A stretch of 64,000 nucleotides of DNA from positions 1 through 64,000 of the forward strand of contig CAZRCZ010000010.1 of NCBI GenBank assembly GCA_964598765.1. The letters run 5' to 3'. Positions 1 through 8,229 of this stretch are shown here, piece after piece; position 1 is the first letter of the stretch; the number at the start of each line of letters is the position of its first letter. The notes under the pieces were generated by a model. It was given only the letters and a program-made list of their open reading frames with translations, was not told the origin of the DNA and made no database searches. Made by a program: the position numbers and the translations under genes. This DNA is from CAZRCZ01 sp964598765 (GTDB lineage Bacteria > Sumerlaeota > Sumerlaeia > MVZB01 > JAJFLK01).

Positions 1-2
1 TC

Positions 3-284
3 ACCTGGCGGTACCCCTACTCTGAACCGTCAACTTTTTTCAGGACGAGAGAACGGAAGCCACGCAAGTTCTCACGCTCATCGAAAGCGCACGCAAAAAG
101 GGTCGCCATCAGTTGGTTCAAAGAAACTTCAAAAGAGCACATTCGTCGGATGCACGATCTCGCAAGGATCCTTGAAGCCCACGGCCTTCAGGTTGATATG
201 GTTGTAACTCAGCGTCCCGGATATGTTGTGTATGAAGATGATTTCCAAGTGACAGCGGAACCCTTTAACGAAACCAAGACCTGA
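3..284 (+). CDS. C-terminal part of a conserved hypothetical protein (5' end outside window)
   Basis: An open frame runs from the window edge to TGA at 282-284, about 93 codons. The translation is protein-like, with FKETSKEHIRRMHDLARIL followed by RPGYVVYEDDFQV and AEPF near the end. This resembles the C-terminus of a widespread uncharacterised protein family, recalled from memory and not searched. No function can be assigned. Immediately after its stop lies a transposase remnant on the opposite strand, so the neighbourhood has been rearranged. The start codon and N-terminus are not in the window. Confidence 0.5.
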   Translation, partial: TWRYPYSEPSTFFRTRERKPRKFSRSSKAHAKRVAISWFKETSKEHIRRMHDLARILEAHGLQVDMVVTQRPGYVVYEDDFQVTAEPFNETKT

Positions 285-299
285 TGAATATAGCGGGCC

Positions 300-368
300 G
301 GGGATCAACGGGGCGAGAACGGCCCATTGCTCGTCGGTCAGATCGGTCGAGTAAGGGGGACGATACAT
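300..368 (-). pseudogene. IS5-family transposase N-terminal remnant
   Basis: Reading the minus strand from ATG at 368, the first 23 codons give MYRPPYSTDLTDEQWAVLAP then LIP. This is the hallmark N-terminus of IS5-group (DUF4096-type) transposases. After that the frame loses all similarity and no DDE catalytic region follows. It is therefore a short relic of an insertion sequence, not a working gene. No terminal inverted repeats could be paired around it. Confidence 0.6.
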
Positions 369-402
369 CAGCGGGAATTCCTTGAAGAACAGCAAGAACA
401 GG

Positions 403-689
403 ATGAAGACGCCGCGCCAACGCGCGGCCACCGAAATCATTGAATATCCAAGGCTTATGCGTCAACATGACTTGTTGGACACGCTCTCAGCGATTTTTAC
501 GATCACCGCGAGGAAATCATGAAAAGTGTCTGGGAGGAAACAGCGCTCGCCGAGCAAATGAGGCGGGACATTCCCTCAAAAATCCAAATGAAGCGATCCG
601 ACGAGGCTTACCAAAATATGGCCAAGGATCGAGGGCGCGAATCCCAAGCTCTTGAGTGGGCGGAAGGAACCCTTGGAGACGCGCAATAA
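403..689 (+). pseudogene. Frameshifted small ORF, unknown function
   Basis: Two adjacent plus frames look like one interrupted protein. ATG 403 reads to about 488 (ending RLMRQHDLLDTLS). The next frame then continues with DFYDHREEIMKSVWEE and ends at TAA 687-689. Joining them needs a single-base shift near 486-490. Alternatively a 56-residue ORF starts at ATG 519. The product is charged, helical-looking and unrecognised. It sits between the transposase relic and the antitoxin-like gene, so decay is plausible. Confidence 0.25.
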
Positions 690-761
690 ATCTCGGTGAA
701 ACCACACGGCTAAATTTTGATCCCTCTTGCAAACGCCTCCGGCGCGGGGCAAGATTGAAAC

Positions 762-986
762 GTGACTTCCGCGGTCCTGAATAATCTTTTCAAACTTTCA
801 GCGGACAAGCGGGCGGACCTTGCCCTTGCGCTCTGGGAAAGTCTGGATGAAAGCCAACGCGAGGCGGAGTTTCGGCTTTCACCGGAGCAGACCGCGCTTT
901 TGGATCGCCGCTGGCGCGAGCATCTCTCCGATCCCAAATCGGCCATTCCTTGGACTGAAGTTCGCCGCAAATCCAAAAGAATTTGA
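762..986 (+). CDS. Putative addiction-module component (antitoxin-like, TIGR02574/PF09720 type)
   Basis: A 74-residue protein starting at GTG 762. It contains LSADKRADLALALWESLDE followed by LSPEQTALLDRRWREHLSDP and ends in a basic tail. This is the typical layout of the small putative addiction-module component family, whose members usually precede a RelE/ParE-type toxin gene. No toxin follows here: the next gene is the large heme protein at 1027. It is either a solitary antitoxin or a relic. Family assignment rests on recalled motif similarity, and the lack of a partner is seen directly. Confidence 0.65.
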   Translation: MTSAVLNNLFKLSADKRADLALALWESLDESQREAEFRLSPEQTALLDRRWREHLSDPKSAIPWTEVRRKSKRI

Positions 987-1026
987 TCTTGCCGCAAAGA
1001 TCGCAAAAAGCACAAAATCACCCCGC

Positions 1027-4000
1027 ATGAAACTTTTCTTCGCTCTGTGCTCTCTGTGGCTCCTCTCCGGCTTCTGCATCGCCGCCGGGCCGGACGCCCC
1101 AGATTCCCAACATCAAGTCCCGCCGACGGAACCCGAAAAGGCTCTCGCCGGAATTCGCGTACCCGAAGGATTTGAAATCACGCTCTTCGCCTCCGAACCG
1201 CAAATCCGCAAACCGATCGCCATGGCGTTCGACGAGCGCGGGCGCATGGTCATCGCCGAGGCGCATGAATATCCTCTCGGTCCGGCTCCCGGAGAAAAAC
1301 CGTCCGACACGATCAAAATCCTCGAGGACACCGACGGCGACGGCAAGGCCGACAAGATCAGCGTCTTCGCCGACGGTCTCAACATCCCCGACGCGGTCGC
1401 GTGCGGCCACGGCGGCATCTACGTCGCCGAAGCCCCCAATCTCTGGTTCATGCAGGACACCGACGGCGACGGCAAAGCGGACGTAAAAAAAAAATCCTGA
1501 CCGGCTTCGGCACGCAGGATTCGCATCACTTGGTCCACGGACTGGTCTGGACGCCCGAGGGCAAACTGATGATGAATCAGGGATGCTCGACGACCTCCAA
1601 AATCCGCGCCGTCGGCGTTGACGGCGTCGAGCGCGAATGGGATCTGAAGGAGGGGGATTTCTTCCGTTGTTGGCCCGACGGAACCGGATTTGAAATCATC
1701 TTTCACGGATTCACCAATTGCTGGGGCTACGATTGGGACGACTACGGCAATTGGATCTGCAACGACAATGAAGGCCCTCATCTGATTCATCTGGTCGAGG
1801 GGGGCGATTACGGTTTTTCCCTCACCAACCGCCACGACGGCAAACCCGGAACGCTTCCGGGGATCGAAACCGACCACACGCAACATTACGGCTATCTCGT
1901 CCAATCGGAGCTGACGATCTATTCCGGCGACGCCTTCCCGAAGGAATATCAGGGGAACGTCCTGCAGGGCGCGCCGAACCTGCACAAGGTCATCCGTGAT
2001 TCGCTGGAGGAGCGCGGCGCGACCTTCTTCGGAACGATGGAGGGGGATTTGACGTCGAGCGACGACCTCTGGCATCGCCCGATCGCGCTGACCGTCGGAC
2101 CCGACGGCGCGGTCTATATGATTGATTGGTATAACGAAATCCTCGCGCACGTCGAGCATCCGCTCGATAGTCCCCGGCGCGACAAAACGAGGGGGCGCAT
2201 TTATCGGATCGCGTGGAAAACCGCGCCGAAGTTCAAGCCTCCCGATCTGCGCAAGGCGACGCCCGAAGATCTGATCGCCAATCTGCGATCCGACAACAAA
2301 TGGCTCCGGCGAACGTCGCAACGGGTGTTGGCGGAGCGACTCGCGTCGGAACATATTGAAAAATCTAACCTGTTGAGGCTACTCAAAGCCGATGAAACTT
2401 CCCGAACGCGTTGTCATGTTCTCTGGACGCTCGAAGAAGTTCATCACGGCGATGTTGAATTGATTAAAGCGGCAACCACCCTTCGGGATTTGGACGACTC
2501 CATCCAACGATCCCTTGATGATGGGGACGCGCACGTTCGAGCAGTGGCTCTGCGGATAGCTCAGCACGCCGATCCTCGAAGGGAATTCGCCATTCTGTCG
2601 GAGACCGAAAGCACGGTCATTGGCGCTCATATGGAATTTTTCGTTGGTGAAGAACTGGATGGATTCAGTAAACAAGTCTTTGGTCTAACCCAAGATTCCA
2701 ATGATTTTGTCAAATTTGAAGCCGCCACCTTAATCTCCAAATTGCCCTCGTCAATGCCTATTGAGAAGGCGACGGATTTAATCCTTCACGCCGACTGGGA
2801 GGATCCGTTTCTCTCCCATGCCTTCACTGCGGCGATTGAACCTCAGCGGGATCAGCTTCTAACCCGCGCATACGTGCTTGGCGCGCAAGGGCTGAACGCG
2901 GACGACCACGGCTTGATCGAGGCGCTGATTCATCTCCGCGATCCGCGGCTGGAACCCTTCTTTCTGGCATTCCTTCAGCTTTCGGACCTGAAGCCGCACG
3001 TCGCCGAACAAGTTCTCACCGGTTTGCAGGATTACCATTCCCCGATCGTCGCTCGAGCCGTCCTTCAGTTTCTCGCTGGCCACCCCAATTTGGAAATCAA
3101 TCAGGCCAAGCCGATTCTGGCCGATTTGCGACGTCGTCCACTCAGTGAAATCGAGGCGGATCAGAGGCTTGTAATGCAAACCCTCCATTCCTTGGCCAAA
3201 GTCAGGAAGGATGGCCTTCTGCGGGAAGTTTTCCTTACAGCCGCCCGCGTCGGCAAGCTGATCAATGTCGAGTATTCCGATGATTATGATCTAGCCTACG
3301 CAATTTTTTCAGCGTTTGAGCACTCCGAATCACAAATCGCCGAAGCCGCCATCCTCGCGGCGGGAGAGATCAAACCCAAGAGCGACAATCAACAACTTCA
3401 AATCAGGCCGGACCTCTGGATAAACCTCGTAAAACAGAGCAATGGCCGCCGGAAATGGGCGGCGGTCGAGGCGTCATCTAAAGTCGGCGATTCGCCGATG
3501 CTTGTCGGAGAATTTCTCATCGCGCTCGCCGATCCCGACACCGCAGGCGACGGACTCGCCGGATTGCGCCGATTTTCCCAAGAGGGGAAAGAAAAAAATT
3601 TGTTGGATCGCGTGTTGGAGCGAGTCAACGCCGATCAATTCGTGGTCAATCACGCGACGGCCAAGCAACTTTCCGACTGGATTCAATCCGAGCCGGACGG
3701 CGAAAATCGCCGGAGGCATTTCCAAATCCTCGCGGAAAAGGAGGGCATCCTGCGCGATTGGAAAATCATCGGTCCCTTTCCCAATCCCGACACGAAGGGA
3801 CACTCGACGCCGTATCCCCCCGAATCCGCGCTCGACGCGAACGCCGAATACGAATCGCTCGGACAAAAAATCCGCTGGCAAAATCGCAGAGCCGAGGACC
3901 GCTGGGGGATCGTGGATTTGACTTGGATGAAACCGAACGATCACGTCGTTGCCTACGGCTGGACGACGTTCCCCTCCAAAGAGGAGCGCGACGCCGTTCT

Positions 4001-4664
4001 CTATTGCGGAAGCGACGACTCGATCAAGGTCTGGCTCAACGGCAAACTTGTCCACGACAACCTGATTGATCGCGGGCTTTCGGTGGATCAGGATCAGGCT
4101 CCGGTTCATCTTCGCGCGGGGGAAAACACGATCCTTCTCAAGTGCGGCCAGAACGGCGGCGGATGGAATTTCCACGCGCGGATCGCGACGCTCCCGCCCG
4201 AAGTCGCGCGCGATCCGGGCGACCTCGAAAAGCGCGCGCTTTATCTTTCGGGCGATCCCGCCCGCGGCGAAAAAGTTTTCTTCGGATCCGTCGGTTGCCA
4301 TCGCTGTCACGCCGTCGGCGACAAGGGAGGCCGCGTCGGTCCCGATCTCACGCAGGTGGCGCGATACAATCCGAAAAGCTACATCGTCCGCTCGATCCTC
4401 CATCCCAGCGAGGAAATCGCCGAGGGCTACGGCGGCATGACGATCACGACCAAGGACAACCGCGATTACGAGGGCTACATCCACCGCGAATCGCCGGACG
4501 AAGTTTTCCTCGTCACCGCCGAGGGGAAAACGATTCCCATCCGCAAGGATCAAATCAAGGAGCGCCGGGCGCACAGCCTGTCGGGGATGCCCGAGGACAT
4601 CGCCAAATCGCTCAAGCCGGAGGAATTGGTGGATTTGGTTGCGTATTTGGAAGAACGGCGGTGA
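1027..4664 (+). CDS. Membrane-bound dehydrogenase / HEAT / c-type heme protein, frameshifted at an A10 run
   Basis: ATG 1027 begins a signal peptide (LFFALCSLWLLSGFCIAAG). A beta-propeller of the PVC membrane-bound dehydrogenase type (TIGR02604) follows over roughly residues 40-440, with DTDGDGKADK repeats. HEAT-like helical repeats come next, then a PA14/jelly-roll-like region (WKIIGPFPNPDTKG), then a C-terminal c-heme domain with CHRCH near residue 1090. The protein is about 1210 residues and probably periplasmic or surface-attached. The first frame runs into TGA at 1498-1500 just after ten As at 1485-1494. The rest continues in another frame, starting KKKILTGFGTQDSHH. Eleven As would restore one continuous protein, so this is a one-base deletion, a sequencing or assembly error, or slippage. 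Typical members act in electron transfer or polysaccharide catabolism, but the substrate is unknown. Confidence 0.85.
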
Positions 4665-4675
4665 ACGTGGGACTC

Positions 4676-4712
4676 GGAAGCCACAGATTTCCCAGATGAC
4701 ACAGATTCAAAT
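4676..4712. repeat. Dispersed intergenic repeat with CAGATT words
   Basis: The spacer downstream of the heme protein contains CCACAGATTT, CCCAGATGAC and ACAGATTC in tandem-like order. Similar word strings recur at 11791-11820, 35486-35513, 45141-45175 and 47712-47745, each between genes. The family looks like a genome-wide short interspersed repeat; its function is unknown. Confidence 0.4.
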
Positions 4713-5075
4713 CATCCGCGCCATCGTTGGAGTAGCCTCCGCTTGAAAACGCGCCAACTCCACAACAAACCTCACGGGGGGCGCCGGAGCAATCGGTGCG
4801 TCCCATGGATGGCCGCGTTACGAAGCCAACCGCGCAAGCGATCCCAATTGGTGAACTCCGCCTCAATCCCGCGAGTGGCGCGCTCGTAGAAATCGGGCGA
4901 CGCCAAATTGTGGGTGTATTGGCATCCGTCGCAACGCCCGCATTTATGCTCGATAAACCGATTGTATCGGTCGCTCGGTTCCATCCGCCCACGGAGCAAG
5001 ACCAACTCCCGCATCTGATCGCGGAACAATTGATAATCCGCACCGGTCCAAATGTCCTCCAGCGCGTCGCGGTGC

Positions 5076-5083
5076 AGATTGCC
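5076..5083. repeat. Target-site duplication, left copy
   Basis: AGATTGCC directly abuts the left inverted repeat. The same 8 bp follows the right inverted repeat at 7228-7235. Confidence 0.9.
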
Positions 5084-5101
5084 GGTAGTGTCTCAGTTTG
5101 A
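5084..5101. repeat. IS terminal inverted repeat, left
   Basis: The 18-bp sequence GGTAGTGTCTCAGTTTGA is the exact reverse complement of 7210-7227. The transposase stop codon lies inside it. Confidence 0.9.
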
Positions 5102-5947
5102 CTTTTTCGCCCAATAATCATCAATCATCTTCACCACGTCTTCAACCTCCCAAAGCCGTTCCGTGACGCCAGCGGCCATTGCCGGAGTGACTTTCAGGCT
5201 CTTGTGAATCCGCACGAAATTGTAATACATGAAGTAAATCGCAAGGCCGTGGACGTGATTTTCGATCTTCTTTGAGAACGCATTGGTGAGGCGCGTAAAC
5301 CGCCGATTGCTCATGCGGATCGTGAGGTTTGCCCGTTCAACGTAGGACGTGGAGATATGCGCCGGATCGGGATTCCCCTCTACCCGTTCCTTGGTGGTCC
5401 CGCAACACTGGCCGGGGCTGTATCGCGCTTCGGGATTCTTTCCCTCCAACCCCGCGTAGTGCTTTTGCAGTTGGGCGAAGTCAATCTCGCAACCGAACAC
5501 GTCTTCAACCGCTTGGAGATACATTTTGTGGCCGTCGGTAGTCAGCTGAACGCGGCCAGCAAGTCGCGCCTGAACATCCTCCAAGAATTTCCGCGCATCG
5601 CAAAGCGTTCGATCCCCCACCATGAACGCGGGAACCAGCTTCGTTTCGGCGTCAACGCAAGTGAAGGTCCAAACATCTCCGAAACCGAATTGACCGCGCT
5701 TTTCTTCGGGAACATTTTTCGCTTTGGCATAGCAGAACGACCAGATTTCATCTATCTGGATTCGGTTCAGTTTGAGACTCCGAAGATGCTCATGCTGGTA
5801 GGCGGAGCAAGCCTCTCCCGCCTCCACAAGCAATTTGGTGACGGTGTTGATGGAAATTCCGGCCAGTCGGCTTATGGACCGGAGCGAGTTCCCCTCACAG
5901 AGAAGGTGGAGGATTTGGGCGCGGGCTTGGGTTGATTTCTTGTTCAT
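5093..5947 (-). CDS. IS1-type DDE transposase
   Basis: A 284-residue protein if started at ATG 5947 (MNKKSTQARAQILHLL); an upstream TTG at 5983 is also in frame. The N-terminal helix-turn-helix (SLRSISRLAGISINTVTKLL) is followed by a DDE core. Asp66 is in IQIDEIWSF, Asp138 in LTTDGHKMY and Glu204 in HISTSYVERAN. It ends with HFMYYNF-like IYFMYYNFVRIHKSLKVTP. This is the arrangement of the longer IS1-family transposases (ISMhu11-like). The gene is full length and ends inside the left inverted repeat, so the product is probably functional. Confidence 0.9.
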   Translation of the reverse strand: MNKKSTQARAQILHLLCEGNSLRSISRLAGISINTVTKLLVEAGEACSAYQHEHLRSLKLNRIQIDEIWSFCYAKAKNVPEEKRGQFGFGDVWTFTCVDAETKLVPAFMVGDRTLCDARKFLEDVQARLAGRVQLTTDGHKMYLQAVEDVFGCEIDFAQLQKHYAGLEGKNPEARYSPGQCCGTTKERVEGNPDPAHISTSYVERANLTIRMSNRRFTRLTNAFSKKIENHVHGLAIYFMYYNFVRIHKSLKVTPAMAAGVTERLWEVEDVVKMIDDYWAKKSN

Positions 5948-5954
5948 GAAATAG

Positions 5955-5983
5955 AGCATAATACCGTATCCTTGATCTGTCAA
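5955..5983 (-). promoter_or_regulatory. Possible promoter of the transposase gene
   Basis: On the minus strand TTGACA (5983-5978) and TATGCT (5960-5955) are separated by 17 bp. A start about 7 bp downstream would give an almost leaderless mRNA if translation begins at ATG 5947, so the site is only a candidate. Confidence 0.35.
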
Positions 5984-6061
5984 GCATAAAGTTCATTATG
6001 AATTAAGCTTATGCTTGTTGCTAATTTTCATTTGACAAATTCCCACCTTCTAATTCTTGAC

Positions 6062-6090
6062 TTGACGATAAATGGAGTATTAAATAAGAT
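6062..6090 (+). promoter_or_regulatory. Sigma-70-type promoter for the IS cargo genes
   Basis: TTGACG (6062-6067) and TAAGAT (6085-6090) are separated by exactly 17 bp in an AT-rich stretch, about 60 bp upstream of the ATG at 6150. The position fits a promoter driving the two plus-strand cargo genes, divergent from the transposase. Confidence 0.5.
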
Positions 6091-6149
6091 CAAAAGCCGC
6101 CTATTCTAGCCTATGCGGCTTGAATCAGAGACTGTGGAGGGAATCTGAT

Positions 6150-6626
6150 ATGTCTAATAGAGGAAAAGCTCATTCGGGAGCAAGGCCGAGGGGTAAGACG
6201 CCCTTACGGGCGAATGCCTATGAGCATACTTCTGGGGCAAAAGCGGATCATGTTAATTGTGGCAATAATCATTTGGTATACTTTGGAAACCTAAACGTCA
6301 TTATTCAGCAAGATGCTGAATTTTGGATCGCTCAAGGTCTCCAGATTGATTATACCTCACAGGGGACTTCTTTGGAAGACGCAAAAAAGAACTTTGAGGA
6401 TGGTCTCGCTGAAACAATCCATCAGAACCTCAAGATCAATGGGCATATTGAGAAAATGCTCATATCCGCCCCGGATGAGATTCTGAGGGACGCCTATAAA
6501 AACCGATCTCTTTTAAGGAGTGTAGATTGCATTTCGTTCCATAAAATCCTGCTTGAAAAAGACTCGGGCGCCGCAAGAGAGATGCCATTTGAGGGCATAG
6601 CGTTTATGGAAAAGGTGGCGGCTTAA
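6150..6626 (+). CDS. HicB-like antitoxin-fold cargo protein
   Basis: A 158-residue protein. ATG 6150 is preferred over the upstream TTG 6120 because GGAGG lies 9 bp before it. After a basic N-terminal extension, residues about 45-92 read GNLNVIIQQDAEFWIAQGLQ and IDYTSQGTSLEDAKKNFEDG. The latter is the pattern of the HicB/UPF0150 partial RNase-H fold (strand, GLQIDYTSQG turn, then helix). It lies inside the IS and its stop overlaps the start of the next gene by one base (TAATG), so the two are translationally coupled. A toxin-antitoxin role is an inference; HicB antitoxins normally pair with a HicA of about 60-80 residues, and the partner here is not a clear HicA. AT-rich composition differs from chromosomal genes nearby. 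Confidence 0.55.
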   Translation: MSNRGKAHSGARPRGKTPLRANAYEHTSGAKADHVNCGNNHLVYFGNLNVIIQQDAEFWIAQGLQIDYTSQGTSLEDAKKNFEDGLAETIHQNLKINGHIEKMLISAPDEILRDAYKNRSLLRSVDCISFHKILLEKDSGAAREMPFEGIAFMEKVAA

Positions 6627-6907
6627 TGCCCAACGGCTCATTCGTCTCTAAATCAGTGGTCATTGATCTGGCAGAAAGAGCCGGAATTACCGTCACCATA
6701 CGCCAAGATGGTATGGCAATTTTTGTGCGTGACCAAGATGTAGAATCTCTGCGTTTAGAGGAAAAGGTGGCGAGGAAAATCGTGCATCGTATTTCAAGGA
6801 AATTTGGAATAGCCATCCATCTTTTCTGGAATCCACAAGAAATCGGACGGTTGGCGCAAATTGAGGACATCCCTAAAAGCAGAGAGGGCGACGCAAAGGC
6901 TAGTTAG
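6626..6907 (+). CDS. Small cargo protein paired with the HicB-like gene, unknown function
   Basis: A 93-residue protein starting at ATG 6626, overlapping the preceding stop by one base. It is basic to mixed in charge, with VVIDLAERAGITVTIRQDGM near the start, then RLEEKVARKIVHRISRKFGI and an acidic-basic tail. No catalytic motif was recognised, and it lacks the GSH or GDH signature expected in HicA. The context (HicB-like partner, coupled translation, inside a mobile element) makes it a toxin or co-regulator candidate. Its 3' end overlaps the convergent gene at 6900-7151 by 8 bp. Confidence 0.5.
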   Translation: MPNGSFVSKSVVIDLAERAGITVTIRQDGMAIFVRDQDVESLRLEEKVARKIVHRISRKFGIAIHLFWNPQEIGRLAQIEDIPKSREGDAKAS

Positions 6908-7151
6908 GCTGACGTTTTTTGAGCTTCCAGCGCGACATTGCGGCTACAACTGCGATGTCGAACTTTTGCTTGGCATCAAGTTTTTCCGCCCTCGCTCTTC
7001 CCCCCTTCAATCCCCCCAATCGCCCCAGCGCGACCGCGTGGGGATTCTTCCCCGCGTTCGGGTCCGCGTCTTCGATTTCCCCCGTCGCAATCTGGCCGAT
7101 CAGGTAGGCGCGTTGGTTGGGGTCGCGGGGGCGTTTAGGTCTGGCCGTCAT
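6900..7151 (-). CDS. Small basic GRLGGLKGG protein, IS cargo
   Basis: An 83-residue, very basic protein starting at ATG 7151. It begins TARPKRPRDPNQRAYLIGQI and contains VALGRLGGLKGGRARAEKL, ending in SRWKLKKRQ. Proteins of this design (RPRDPNQ start, GRLGGLKGG centre, ARW end) are common short hypotheticals in bacteria. My recollection is that they are often found beside transposases of this type. Composition suggests nucleic-acid binding. It lies between the 93-residue cargo gene and the right inverted repeat, so it belongs to the element. Confidence 0.65.
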   Translation of the reverse strand: MTARPKRPRDPNQRAYLIGQIATGEIEDADPNAGKNPHAVALGRLGGLKGGRARAEKLDAKQKFDIAVVAAMSRWKLKKRQPN

Positions 7152-7209
7152 GCCCCAAGTATGGCACGATCAACCGGAACGCGCAAGACGCGACGGACCT
7201 TTGGAAAAT

Positions 7210-7227
7210 TCAAACTGAGACACTACC
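7210..7227. repeat. IS terminal inverted repeat, right
   Basis: The 18-bp TCAAACTGAGACACTACC is the reverse complement of the left end. The match stops at the next base inward. Confidence 0.9.
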
Positions 7228-7235
7228 AGATTGCC
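7228..7235. repeat. Target-site duplication, right copy
   Basis: AGATTGCC directly abuts the right inverted repeat and matches 5076-5083 exactly. It lies in the codons for Gly-Asn-Leu of the interrupted radical SAM gene. Confidence 0.9.
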
Positions 7236-8229
7236 CGCGGATTTGCTCTTCATGTCGTGATATTGAAAGCATGGAAAGACCTCCCCTGCCGCGCTGATGG
7301 AGGTCGTGAACCATCCGACGTAGCAATACTCGGTTCGCGGCGAAGCGCGATGGAAGTCCGGAAAATTGTCGGAAATGGGCGGATTGTGCTTCGCCATTTC
7401 CGCGCGCGTGACGTGGTGCAGACCGAGTTCGTTGCTGAGTTCAAAATGCAGGCGATATTCGCCGCTTTCACAATCCTCGCGGATGATTTCGGCCAGACGC
7501 GTTTTGACCTCGGGCAGATCGGCCGGCGTCATCTTTTCGTGCCCCCAGTAATTCCCGAATATGGTGCGGATGAAGATCGTGTCCGCGTCCAGCGACCGTC
7601 CGATTTCATACATGCGTCCGATGTGCTGAATCGAATCCTTCCAGAGAAAAAATTGAACCCAGACGCGGGGGCGTCGTCCGTCCGGCGCGGCGTCGCGGGC
7701 GGCGACCATCGTCCGCGCTCCTTCCAACGCGCATTCAAAATGCCGCCCGTTGGTCTTCATCATGCGGGCGTAGTCGGCCGGATTGGCGGCGTTAAGACTG
7801 ATCAGAACCCAATCCAGACCGACGCGGATGAGACTTTCGCAGTGGCGCGGCAAAAGCACGCCGTTGGTGTTGACGTTTTCCAGCATGATCCCCAGCTCGC
7901 CGCAATGCTCGACCAGTCGGCGCAAATGCGGATACGCCAGCGGCTCACCCCCTCCGGTCAGGCGAATCATTTTCAAATCGCCCCTTCTTCCGCGCGTCAG
8001 CGTTTCACGCAAAAGAGGCCACTCCAACGACTCGCCGTGGCGCGCGCTACGCGAGATGCAGAAGAAACAATCCACGTTGCACAGGTTAGTCGGCTGTAGC
8101 TCGATGTGCCACGGTCCCCCCAGAACGCGGTTTTCAACGATGCCCCTCTCGATGCGTTGCCGATCCTCCGGCGTCAGATATTTCCATCCCATCAACATCC
8201 CGAATAACCATCCTCGCGCCGTAAAGAAC

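Larger units (their letters stand above)
285..761. other. Degraded accessory stretch
   Basis: Apart from the transposase relic (300-368) and the broken small ORF (403-689), nothing intact is visible here. The stretch looks like a scar of past insertion and deletion next to the window edge. Confidence 0.4.
5084..7227 (-). mobile_element. Complete IS1-type insertion sequence with cargo genes
   Basis: The element is 2144 bp. Its left end GGTAGTGTCTCAGTTTGA (5084-5101) is perfectly repeated in inverted orientation at 7210-7227. It is flanked by an exact 8-bp direct repeat, AGATTGCC, at 5076-5083 and 7228-7235. GG-starting ends and 8-bp duplications fit the IS1/IS1595 type. It encodes one transposase (minus strand) and three further small genes, and part of its interior is clearly more AT-rich than the surrounding chromosome. 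Intact ends, intact transposase and perfect duplication indicate a recent, possibly active insertion. Confidence 0.92.
4772..8198 (-). pseudogene. Radical SAM/SPASM protein gene, split by an IS element
   Basis: The N-terminal part (8198 down to 7228) encodes a radical SAM domain with CNVDCFFC (CX3CX2C, [4Fe-4S]/SAM site) after LQPTNL, then LTGGGEPL. It reaches an auxiliary-cluster Cys region (YCYVGWFTTSISAAGEVFPC) and the AGNL motif. The C-terminal part (5075 down to 4772) continues HRDALEDIWTGADYQLFRDQ and ends with HKCGRCDGCQY, a SPASM cluster motif. Deleting 5084-7227 plus one copy of the 8-bp duplication joins both parts in the same frame, giving about 424 residues. The IS is therefore a recent insertion that truncates the protein at residue 323. 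The gene starts 31 bp after the stop of the aminotransferase gene and was the last gene of that operon. Its substrate is unknown; SPASM enzymes modify peptides, sugars or other small molecules. Confidence 0.85.

Noticed and set aside
1485..1500. Programmed ribosomal frameshifting in the heme protein
   Set aside because: An A-run is slippery, but there is no Shine-Dalgarno-like or structured stimulator seen and relatives of this family are normally in one frame. An indel is the simpler explanation.
4612..5124. 170-codon minus-strand ORF over the IS left junction
   Set aside because: Low-complexity Ser/Arg/Thr-rich translation. The overlapping frame (ending 4772) continues the radical SAM/SPASM protein with proper motifs.
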